A DNA stretch of 29,833 bases from Utricularia gibba (Eukaryota; Streptophyta; Magnoliopsida; Lamiales; Lentibulariaceae), in NCBI GenBank assembly GCA_002189035.1, contig NEEC01000284.1:1-29833 (forward strand), given 5' to 3'. The notes beneath the pieces are model-generated. The model was not told the origin of the DNA, searched no databases, and saw nothing but the letters and a program-made list of their open reading frames with translations. Positions 12,328 to 21,876 of this stretch are shown in pieces. Both the position numbers and the translations under genes were made by a program. Within the stretch, counting starts at the first letter, position 1; each line of letters opens with the position of its first letter.

Positions 12328-13284
12328 TAGGACCCGATGTGGCAAAGGAGTCAGACCGAACCTTGGGTCAGAACGAAGTTCACAACGACATCACCCGCCC
12401 AAAAACGACAAGCTTTTCCTTGAGAAACCATGTAGGCAGCCAATTAAAACCCAACGTTAAGAAATGCATCAAGTTTTTTGCCGAGCTACAAATGACTATG
12501 GGCCCGAGCTCGACTCGACCTCCTTCTCGATACCGTTGCCCCACGAGAGCGCCTCCTCAGATATAAAGCATGCGGTTGAGAAAACCATTTTGGGTGCTCA
12601 TGACATCCTAACTTCAATAAGTGCATCACGATTTTCGTCGAGTAGGACCCGATGTGGCAAAGGAGTCAGACCGAACCTTGGGTCAGAACGAAGTTCACAA
12701 CGACATCACCGCCCAAAAACGACAAGCTTTTCCTTGAGAAACCATGTAGGCAGCCAATTAAAACCCAACGTTAAGAAATGCATCAAGTTTTTTGCCGAGC
12801 CACAAATGACTATGGGCCCGAGCTCGACTCGACCTCCTTCTCGATACCGTTGCCCCACGAGAGCGCCTCCTCAGATATAAAGCATGCGGTTGAGAAAACC
12901 ATTTTGGGTGCTCATGACATCCTAACTTCAATAAGTGCAGCACGATTTTCGTCGAGTAGGACCCGATGTGGCAAAGGAGTCAGACCGAACCTTGGGTCAG
13001 AACGAAGTTCACAACGACATCACCCGCCCAAAAACGACAAGCTTTTCCTTGAGAAACCATGTAGGCAGCCAATTAAAACCCAACGTTAAGAAATGCATCA
13101 AGTTTTTTGCCGAGCTACAAATGACTATGGGCCCGAGCTCGACTCGACCTCCTTCTCGATACCGTTGCCCCACGAGAGCGCCTCCTCAGATATAAAGCAT
13201 GCGGTTGAGAAAACCATTTTGGGTGCTCATGACATCCTAACTTCAATAAGTGCATCACGATTTTCGTCGAGTAGGACCCGATGT

Positions 13285-13402
13285 TCAAAGGAGTCAGACC
13301 GAACGACCGAGAAACGTAGGCAGCCAAGGAGTCAGACCGAACCCGCTTGGGTCACGACGAAGCTTTTCCGACAAACCCGATGTAGGCAGCCAATTAAACG
13401 AC
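13285..13402. repeat. Chimeric insertion within a satellite unit
   Basis: The unit starting at 13039 departs from consensus after GGACCCGATGT, and the next normal AAGCTT is 364 bp away at 13403, about 50 bp more than a normal unit. The segment has two copies of GGAGTCAGACCGAAC (13290-13304 and 13328-13342), two pieces containing GTAGGCAGCCAA (from 13316 and 13382) and an extra AAGCTT at 13360. All pieces come from the satellite and lie on the same strand. It looks like several short template jumps inside the array, or a locally bad consensus. Confidence 0.85.
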
Positions 13403-14100
13403 AAGCTTTTCCTTGAGAAACCATGTAGGCAGCCAATTAAAACCCAACGTTAAAAATGCATCAAGTTTTTTGCCGAGCTACAAATGACTATGGGCCCGAG
13501 CTCGACTCGACCTCCTTCTCGATACCGTTGCCCCACGAGAGCGCCTCCTCAGATATAAAGCATGCGGTTGAGAAAACCATTTTGGGTGCTCATGACATCC
13601 TAACTTCAATAAGTGCATCACGATTTTCGTCGAGTAGGACCCGATGTGGCAAAGGAGTCAGACCGAACCTTGGGTCAGAACGAAGTTCACAACGACATCA
13701 CCCCCCAAAAAACGACAAGCTTTTCCTTGAGAAACCATGTAGGCAGCCAATTAAAACCCAACGTTAAGAAATGCATCAAGTTTTTTGCCGAGCTACAAAT
13801 GACTATGGGCCCGAGCTCGACTCGACCTCCTTCTCGATACCGTTGCCCCACGAGAGCGCCTCCTCAATATAAAGCATGCGGTTGAGAAAACCATTTTGGG
13901 TGCTCATGACATCCTAACTTCAATAAGTGCATCACGATTTTCGTCGAGTAGGACCCGATGTGGCAAAGGAACCTTGGGTCAGAACGAAGTTCACAACGAC
14001 ATCACCCGCCCAAAAACGACAAGCTTTTCCTTGAGAAACCATGTAGGCAGCCAATTAAAACCCAACGTTAAGAAATGCATCAAGTTTTTTGCCGAGCCAC
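13403..14100. repeat. Short regular stretch between two rearranged zones
   Basis: Unit starts are at 13403, 13717 and 14021, the last cut off by the scrambled zone after GCCGAGCCAC. The unit at 13717 is the rightmost one with the 10-bp deletion, here with the T form at GTGCATC and the CAATATA form of the TATA-like site. Confidence 0.9.
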
Positions 14101-14196
14101 GACATCAACGACCTATGGGCGCCGAGCAAGCTTTTCGACATGAGAAACCATGTGCCAGCCAATTAGAAACGCCTTAAAAATGCATCAAGTTAAAGC

Positions 14197-14336
14197 ATTT
14201 GCGAGCTACAAATGACTATGGGCCCGAGCTCGACTCGACCTCCTTCTCGATACCGTTGCCCCACGAGAGCGCCTCCTCAGATATAAAGCATGCGGTTGAG
14301 AAAACCATTTTGGGTGCTTATGACATCCTAACTTCA
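14197..14336. repeat. Near-intact half unit within the scrambled zone
   Basis: This piece runs from GCGAGCTACAAATG through GGGCCC, GAGCTC, the TATA-like site and GCATGC to CCTAACTTCA. It carries the rarer T form at GTGCTTATGAC. It is the longest uninterrupted consensus match inside the zone and shows that the zone derives from ordinary units. Confidence 0.85.
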
Positions 14337-14502
14337 TAAGACATCGTCTAGGACTTCAATTGGGTCAGAACGAAGTTCACAACGACATCACCCGATTTCG
14401 TCGAGTAAGGCACCCGAGCTGTGGCAACTCGAAGTTGAGTCAGACATGCGGTTGAGAAAACCATTGGGTCATGACACGAAGATTTTCGTCGACAACAGAC
14501 CG

Positions 14503-14628
14503 ATTGGTCAGAACGAAGTTCACAACGACATCACCCGCCCAAAAACGACAAGCTTTTCCTTGAGAAACCATGTAGGCAGCCAATTAAAACCCAACGTTAA
14601 GAAATGCATCAAGTTTTTTGCCGAGCTG
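14503..14628. repeat. Intact unit fragment within the scrambled zone
   Basis: This piece is continuous with consensus from TTGGTCAGAACGAAG through the AAGCTT at 14550 to TTGCCGAGCT, then jumps to GACATGGGCCC with the intervening ACAAATGACT shortened. It covers the junction between two successive units, so regular tandem order persists locally. Confidence 0.85.
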
Positions 14629-15300
14629 ACATGGGCCCGAGCTCGACTCGACCTATGGGAGAGCCCGAGCATCGGTTGACCATCTCATGACATCCTAACT
14701 TCAATAAGTGCATCACGATTTTCGTCGAGTAGGACCGTTGGCCCACGGGTCAGAACGCGACATCTCCTTGATGTAGGCAGCCAATTAAAACCCAACGTTA
14801 AGAAATGCATCAAGTTTTTTGCCGAGCCACAAATGACTATGGGCCCGAGCTCGACTCGAATACCATTCAGATTGCATGACCATCCATGACATCCTAACTT
14901 CAATAAGTGCATCACCCGATGTTTCAGTTCGACATCACCCGTTTTCCTTGAGGAGGCAGCCGTTAAGAAATGCATGGCCGAACAAATGGAGTCAGACAAC
15001 CGTTGGAGTCAGATACATGAAAAACCATTTTGGGTTCACATCCTACGTGCACATTTTCGTCCCCGCCCAAACAAGTTCGACATCACCCGCTTTTCCTTGA
15101 GAAACCATGTAGGCAGCCAATTAAAACCAACGTTAAGAAATGCATCAAGTTTTTTGCCGAGCCAGACTAAGCTCGCACCCTGTTTTTTGCCGATACCGTT
15201 GCCCCACGAGAGCGCCTAGAAAACCATTTTGGGTGCTCATGACATCCTAACTTCAATAAGTGCATCACGATTTTCGTCGAGTAGGACCGATGTGGAATTC

Positions 15301-16017
15301 ACAACGACATCACCCGCCCAAAAACGACAAGCTTTTCCTTGACATCAAGTTTTTTGCCGAGCCACAAATGATGGCATGCGGTTGAGAAAACCATTTTGCC
15401 CCCGATGTGGCAAAGGAGTCAGACCGAACCTCAGACTTTTCCTTGAGAAACCATGTAGGCAGAAAAACCAAGTTTTTTGCCTGCTCGAGTAGGACCCGAT
15501 GTGGCAAAGGAGTCAGACCGAACCTAGAACGAAGTTCACAACGACGTTAAAAATGCCAAATGACTATGGGCCGAGCTCGACTCGACCTCCTTCTCGATAC
15601 ACGAGGACCCGATGTGGAAAAAGGAGTCAGACCGAGCGACCTTCAAATCCTTCTCGATAAAGCATGCGGTTGAGAAAACCATTTTGGACATCCTAACTTC
15701 AATAAGTGCTCATTGGGTCAGAACGAAGTTCACAACGACATGCATCAAGTTTTTTGCCTTGCCCCACGAGAGCGCCTTCAGACTTCAATAAGAAGTTCAC
15801 AACGACATGAGAAACCATGTAGGCAGCCAATTAAAACCCAACGTTAAGAAATGCATTTTTTTGCCGAGCCAAATCGACCTCCTTCTCGATACCGTAGGAC
15901 CCGATTAAAACCCAACGTTAAGAAATGCATCAAGTTTTTTGCCGAGCAGACCGATGACATCCTAACTTCAATAAGTGCATCACGATTTCGTCGAGTAGGA
16001 CCCGACGAAGAACGAAG
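15301..16017. repeat. Most fragmented part of the scrambled zone
   Basis: This stretch holds at least six internally deleted units. The GATGTGGCAAAGGAGTCAG stretch appears twice in full (around 15403 and 15498) and once altered (around 15610). Fragments of the region around ACGTTAAAAATGC and GACTTCAATAAG are joined out of their usual spacing. Most pieces keep the order they have in the monomer, so deletion explains more of the pattern than shuffling. I see no gene or foreign sequence in it. Confidence 0.8.
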
Positions 16018-16085
16018 TTCACAACGACATCACCGCCCAAAAACGACAAGCTTCACAACGACATCACCGCCCAAAAACGACAAGC
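16018..16085. repeat. 34-bp perfect tandem duplication
   Basis: Bases 16018-16051 and 16052-16085 are identical. The duplicated block begins TTCACAACGACATCACC and ends in ACGACAAGC, so AAGCTT occurs twice, at 16048 and 16082. Both copies share the same single-base loss relative to consensus (CACCGCC for CACCCGCC), which indicates a local duplication. It sits exactly where regular order resumes. Confidence 0.92.
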
Positions 16086-17292
16086 TTTTCCTTGAGAAAC
16101 CATGTAGGCAGCCATTAAAACCCAACGTTAAGAAATGCATCAAGTTTTTTGCCGAGCTACAAATGACTATGGGCCCGAGCTCGACTCGACCTCCTTCTCG
16201 ATACCGTTGCCCCACGAGAGCGCCTCCTCAGATATAAAGCATGCGGTTGAGAAAACCATTTTGGGTGCTTATGACATCCTAACTTCAATAAGTGCATCAC
16301 GATTTCGTCGAGTAGGACCCGATGTGGCAAAGGAGTCAGACCGAACCTTGGGTCAGAACGAAGTTCACAACGACATCACCGCCCAAAAACGACAAGCTTT
16401 TCCTTGAGAAACCATGTAGGCAGCCAATTAAAACCCAACGTTAAGAAATGCATCAAGTTTTTTGCCGAGCTACAATGACTATGGGCCCGAGCTCGACTCG
16501 ACCTCCTTCTCGATACCGTTGCCCACGAGAGCGCCTCCTCAGATATAAAGCATGCGTTGAGAAAACCATTTTGGGTGCTCATGACATCCTAACTTCAATA
16601 AGTGCATCACGATTTTCGTCGAGTAGGACCCGATGTGGCAAAGGAGTCAGACCGAACCTTGGGTCAGAACGAAGTTCACAACGACATCACCCGCCCAAAA
16701 ACGACAAGCTTTTCTTGAAAAACCATGTAGGCAGCCAATTAAAACCCAACGTTAAGAAATGCATCAAGTTTTTTGCGAGCTACAAATGACTATGGCCCGA
16801 GCTCGACTCGACCTCCTTCTCGATACCGTTGCCCCACGAGAGCGCCTCCTCAGATATAAAGCATGCGGTTGAGAAAACCATTTTGGGTGCTCATGACATC
16901 CTAACTTCAATAAGTGCATCGATTTCGTCGAGTAGGACCCGATGTGGAAAAAAGGAGTCAGACCGAACCTTGGGTCAGAACGAAGTTCACAACGACATCA
17001 CCCGCCCAAAACGACAAGCTTTTCCTTGAGAAACCATGTAGGCAGCCAATTAAAACCCAACGTTAAGAAATGCATCAAGTTTTTTGCCGAGCACAAATGA
17101 CTATGGGCCCGAGCTCGACTCGACCTGCTCGATACCGTTGCCCCACGAGAGCGCCTCAAATATAAAGCATGCGGTTGAGAAAACCATTTTGGGTGCTTGA
17201 CATCCTAACTTCAATAAGTGCATCACGATTTTCGTCGAGTAGGACCCGATGTGGCAAAGGAGTCAGACCGAACCTTGGGTCAGAACGAAGTT

Positions 17293-17320
17293 CACAACGA
17301 CATTTTTCCTTGAGAAACCA
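17293..17320. repeat. Unit junction with a 22-bp deletion removing the HindIII site
   Basis: CACAACGACAT runs directly into TTTTCCTTGAG near 17303. The 22 bases that normally lie between them, including the A run and AAGC, are missing. The interval between flanking AAGCTT sites is therefore 585 bp. The same unit also has losses a little downstream (AAGCATCAAG and TTTCGAGCAAATG), making it one of the most eroded units of the right array. Confidence 0.88.
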
Positions 17321-20300
17321 TGTAGGCAGCCAATTAAAACCCAACGTTAAGCATCAAGTTTTTCGAGCAAATGACTATGGGCCCGAGCTCGACTCGACCT
17401 CCTTCTCGATACCGTTGCCCCACGAGAGCGCCTCCTCAATATAAAGCATGCGGTTGAGAAAACCATTTTGGGTGCTCATGACATCCTAACTTCAATAAGT
17501 GCATCACGATTTTCGTCGAGTAGGACCCGATGTGGCAAAGGAGTCACCGAACCTTGGGTCAGAACGAAGTTCACAACGACATCACCCGCCCAAAAACGAC
17601 AAGCTTTTCCTTGAAAAACCATGTAGGCAGCCAATTAAACCCAACGTTAAGAAATGCATCAAGTTTTTGCCGAGCTACAAATGACTATGGGCCCGAGCTC
17701 GACTCGACATACCGTTGCCCCACGAGAGCGCCTCCTCAGATATAAAGCATGCGGTTGAGAAAACCATTTTGGGTGCTTATGACATCCTAACTTCAATAAG
17801 TGCATCACGATTTGTCGAGTAGGACCCGATGTTCAGACCGAACCTTGGGTCAGAACGAAGTTCACAACGACATCACCCGCCCAAAAAACGACAAGCTTTT
17901 CCTTGAGAAACCATGTAGGCAGCCAATTAAAACCCAACGTTAAGAAATGCATCAAGTTTTTTGCCGAGCTACAAATGACTATGGGCCGAGCTCGACTCGA
18001 CCTCCTCTCGATACCGTTGCCCCACGAGAGCGCCTTGCATGCGGTTGAGAAAACCATTTTGGGTGCTCATGACATCCTAACTTCAATAAGTGCATCACGA
18101 TTTTCGTCGAGTAGGACCCGATGTGGAAAGGAGTCAGACCGAACCTTGGGTCAGAACGAAGTTCACAACGACATCACCCGCCAAAAACGACAAGCTTTTT
18201 CCTTGAGAAACCATGTAGGCAGCCAATTAAAACCCAACGTTAAGAAATGCATCAAGTTTTTTGCGAGCTACAAATGACTATGGGCCCGAGCTCGACTCGA
18301 CCTCCTTCTCGATACCGTTGCCCCACGAGAGCGCCTCCTCAATATAAAGCATGCGGTTGAGAAAACCATTTTGGGTGCTCATGACATCCTAACTTCAATA
18401 AGTGCCACGATTTTCGTCGAGTAGGACCCGATGTGGAAAAAGGAGTCAGACCGAACCTTGGGTCAGAACGAAGTCACAACGACATCACCCGCCAAAAACG
18501 ACAAGCTTTTCCTTGAGAAACCATGTAGGCAGCCAATTAAAACCCAACGTTAAGAAATGCATCAAGTTTTTTGCCGAGCTACAAATGACTATGGGCCCGA
18601 GCTCGACTCGACCTCCTTCTCGATACCGTTGCCCCACGAGAGCGCCTCCTCAGATATAAAGCATGCGTTGAGAAAACCATTTTGGTGCTCATGACATCCT
18701 AACTTCAATAAGTGCATCACGATTTTCGTCGAGTAGGACCCGATGTGGCAAAGGAGTCAGACCGAACCTTGGGTCAGAACGAAGTTCACAACGACATCAC
18801 CCGCCCAAAAACGACAAGCTTTTCCTTGAGAAACCATGTAGGCAGCCAATTAAACCAACGTTAAAAATGCATCAAGTTTTTTGCCGAGCTACAAATGACT
18901 ATGGGCCCGAGCTCGACTCGACCTTCTCGATACCGTTGCCCCACGAGAGCGCCTCCTCAAATATAAAGCATGCGGTTGAGAAAACCATTTTGGGTGCTCA
19001 TGACATCCTAACTTCAATAAGTGCATCACGATTTCGTCGAGTAGGACCGAAAAGGAGTCAGACCGAACCTTGGGTCAGAACGAAGTTCACAACGACATCA
19101 CCCGCCCAAAAACGACAAGCTTTTCCTTGAGAAACCATGTAGGCAGCCAATTAAAACCCAACGTTAACATCAAGTTTTTTGCCGAGCCACAAATGACTAT
19201 GGGCCCGAGCTCGACTCGACCTCCTTCTCGATACCGTTGCCCCACGAGAGCGCCTCCTCAGATATAAAGCATGCGGTTGAGAAAACCATTTTGGGTGCTT
19301 ATGACATCCTAACTTCAATAAGTGCATCACGATTTTCGTCGAGTAGGACCCGATGTGGCAAAGGAGTCAGACCGAACCTTGGGTCAGAACGAAGTTCACA
19401 ACGACATCACCCGCCAAAAACGACAAGCTTTTCCTTGAGAAACCATGTAGGCAGCCAATTAAAACCCAACGTTAAGAAATGCATCAAGTTTTTTGCCGAG
19501 CTACAAATGACTATGGCCCGAGCTCGACTCGACCCCTCTCGATACCGTTGCCCACGAGAGCGCCTCTCAAATATAAAGCATGCGGTTGAGAAAACCATTT
19601 TGGGTGCTCATGACATCCTAACTTCAATAAGTGCATCACGATTTTCGTCGAGTAGGACCCGATGTGGCAAAGGAGTCAGACCGAACCTTGGGTCAGAACG
19701 AAGTTCACAACGACATCACCCGCCCAAAAACGACAAGCTTTTCCTTGAGAAACCATTAGGCAGCCAATTAAAACCCAACGTTAAGAAATGCATCAAGTTT
19801 TTTGCACAAATGACTATGGGCCCGAGCTCGACTCGACCTGATACCGTTGCCCCACGAGAGCGCCTCCTCAATATAAAGCATGCGGTTGAGAAAACATTTT
19901 GGGTGCTCATGACATCCTAACTTCAATAAGTGCATCACGATTTTCGTCGAGCCCGATGTGGCAAAGGAGTCAGACCGAACCTTGGGTCAGAACGAAGTTC
20001 ACAACGACATCACCGCCCAAAAACGACAAGCTTTTCCTTGAGAAACCATTAGGCAGCCAATTAAAACCCAACGTTAAGAAATGCATCAAGTTTTTTGCCG
20101 AGCACAAATGACTATGGGCCCGAGCTCGACTCGACCTTCTCGATACCGTTGCCCCACGAGAGCGCCTTTCAAATATAAAGCATGCGGTTGAGAAAACCAT
20201 TTTGGGTGCTCATGACATCCTAACTTCAATAAGTGCATCACGATTTTCGTCGAGTAGGACCCGATGTGGCAAAGGAGTCAGACCGAACCTTGGGTCAGAA

Positions 20301-21573
20301 CGAAGTTCACAACGACATCACCCGCCCAAAAACGACAAGCTTTTCCTTGAAAAAACCATGTAGGCAGCCAATTAAAACCCAACGTTAAGAAATGCATCAA
20401 GTTTTTTGCCGAGCTACAAATGACTATGGGCCCGAGCTCGACTCGACCTCCTTCTCGATACCGTTGCCCCACGAGAGCGCCTCCTCAGATATAAAGCATG
20501 CGGTTGAGAAACCATTTTGGGTGCTTATGACATCCTAACTTCAATAAGTGCATCACGATTTCGTCGAGTAGGACCCGATGTGGAAAAAGGAGTCAGACCG
20601 AACCTTGGTCAGAACGAAGTTCACAACGACATCACCCGCCCAAAAACGACAAGCTTTTCCTTGAGAAACCATGTAGGCAGCCAATTAAAACCCAACGTTA
20701 AGAAATGCATCAAGTTTTTTGCCGAGCCACAAATGACTATGGGCCCGAGCTCGACTCGACCTTGCTCGATACCGTTGCCCACGAGAGCGCCTATCAAATA
20801 TAAAGCATGCGGTTGAGAAAACCATTTGGGTGCTCATGACATCCTAACTTCAATAAGTGCATCACGATTTCGTCGAGTAGGACCCGATGTGGCAAAGGAG
20901 TCAGACCGAACCTTGGGTCAGAACGAAGTTCACAACGACATCACCCGCCCAAAAACGACAAGCTTTTCCTTGAGAAACCATGTAGGCAGCCAATTAAAAC
21001 CCAACGTTAAGAAATGCATCAAGTTTTTTGCCGAGCTACAAATGACTATGGGCCGAGCTCGACTCGACCCTTCTCGATACCGTTGCCCACGAGAGCGCCT
21101 CCTCAGATATAAAGCATGCGGTTGAGAAAACCATTTTGGTGCTTATGACATCCTAACTTCAATAAGTGCATCACGATTTTCGTCGTAGGACCCGATGTGG
21201 CAAAGGAGTCAGACCGAACCTTGGGTCAGAACGAAGTTCACAACGACATCACCCGCCCAAAAACGACAAGCTTTTCCTTGACCATGTAGGCAGCCAATTA
21301 AAACCAACGTTAAGAAATGCATCAAGTTTTTTGCGAGCTACAAATGACTATGGGCCCGAGCTCGACTCGACCTCCTTTCGATACCGTTGCCCCACGAGAG
21401 CGCCTCCTCAGATATAAAGCATGCGGTTGAGAAAACCATTTTGGGTGCTTTGACATCCTAACTTCAATAAGTGCATCACGATTTCGTCGAGTAGGACCCG
21501 ATGTGGCAAAAGGAGTCAGACCGAACCTTGGGTCAGAACGAAGTTCACAACGAATCACCCGCCCAAAAACGAC

Positions 21574-21876
21574 AAGCTTTTCCTTGAGAAACCATGTAGG
21601 CAGCCAATTAAAACCCAACGTTAAGAAATGCATCAAGTTTTTTGCCGAGCCACAAATGACTATGGGCCCGAGCTCGACTCGACCCCTGCTCGATACCGTT
21701 GCCCCACGAGAGCGCCTTATCAAATATAAAGCATGCGGTTGAGAAAACCATTTTGGTATGACATCCTAACTTCAATAGTGCATCACGATTTTCGTCGAGT
21801 AGGACCCGATGTGGCAAAGGAGTCAGACCGAACCTTGGGTCAGAACGAAGTTCGACATCACCCGCCCAAAAACGAC
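21574..21876. repeat. Exemplar of the right-array variant unit (CCTGCTCG / TTATCAAATA)
   Basis: This unit combines three linked differences from the reference: C at GAGCCAC, CCTGCTCG in place of CCTTCTCG, and GCGCCTTATCAAATATAAAG in place of the CTCCTCAGATATAAAG form. Related combinations occur in units starting at 20651, 24359, 25910 and 29029, and partly at 22793 and 26535. A partial version in the left array is the unit at 10535. The co-occurrence marks a subfamily and argues against random error at these sites. Confidence 0.8.

Larger units (their letters stand above)
12095..12409. repeat. Reference full-length monomer (315 bp)
   Basis: This copy has no indel relative to the consensus I read across the array and is a good type unit. 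Landmarks by unit position: AAGCTT 1-6, AACGTT 45-50, ATGCAT 55-60, a run of six T 65-70, GGGCCC 91-96, GAGCTC 97-102, TATAAA-like 153-158, GCATGC 159-164, and the block removed in the short variant at about 255-264. It carries the T form at unit position 78 (GAGCTAC) and the T form at 215 (GTGCATC). A hand count gives 19 CpG dinucleotides. Its exact length of 315 is a multiple of three, which is why one forward frame stays open except for a single TAA per unit. Confidence 0.9.
1..13284. repeat. Left regular satellite array, 43 units
   Basis: AAGCTT sites marking unit starts are at 14, 317, 631, 935, 1247, 1561, 1870, 2185, 2489, 2803, 3107, 3413, 3727, 4041, 4354, 4659, 4964, 5267, 5582, 5887, 6201, 6514, 6831, 7139, 7454, 7758, 8062, 8370, 8685, 8990, 9306, 9611, 9914, 10221, 10535, 10839, 11153, 11468, 11783, 12095, 12410, 12724 and 13039. 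Bases 1-13 are the tail of an earlier unit, so the array continues to the left. Spacings fall mainly into two classes, 303-306 and 312-317 bp. The short class mostly reflects a discrete 10-bp deletion. Copies are very similar; differences are a few recurrent substitutions plus scattered one-base losses. Confidence 0.96.
14101..16017. repeat. Scrambled satellite zone made of unit fragments
   Basis: Regular order breaks down for about 1.9 kb although almost every recognisable stretch is satellite sequence on the same strand. Longer faithful pieces are at 14197-14336, 14503-14628, 14683-14736, 14771-14859, 15091-15163 and 15191-15295. Between them are 20-60 bp pieces, often in correct monomer order but with material skipped, plus some novel joins such as the start at 14101-14140. 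AAGCTT occurs here only at 14128, 14550 and 15329. No gene, transposon end or non-satellite sequence is evident. It may be a real product of repeated illegitimate recombination or an assembly error inside a hard repeat. Confidence 0.88.

Noticed and set aside
12314-12338. CENP-B box near TTTTCGTCGAGTAGGACCCG
   Set aside because: It begins TTCG, but the spacing and the required A and CGGG of the CENP-B box core do not match on either strand, so it is only a partial resemblance.
12095-12409. Unusual density of six-base palindromes (AAGCTT, AACGTT, ATGCAT, GGGCCC, GAGCTC, GCATGC, TCATGA)
   Set aside because: Seven in 315 bp against about five expected by chance is not a meaningful excess.
14101-16017. 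A transposon insertion as the cause of the scrambled zone
   Set aside because: I found no terminal inverted repeats, long terminal repeats, poly-A tail, coding sequence or target-site duplication. Nearly all pieces are traceable to the satellite itself.
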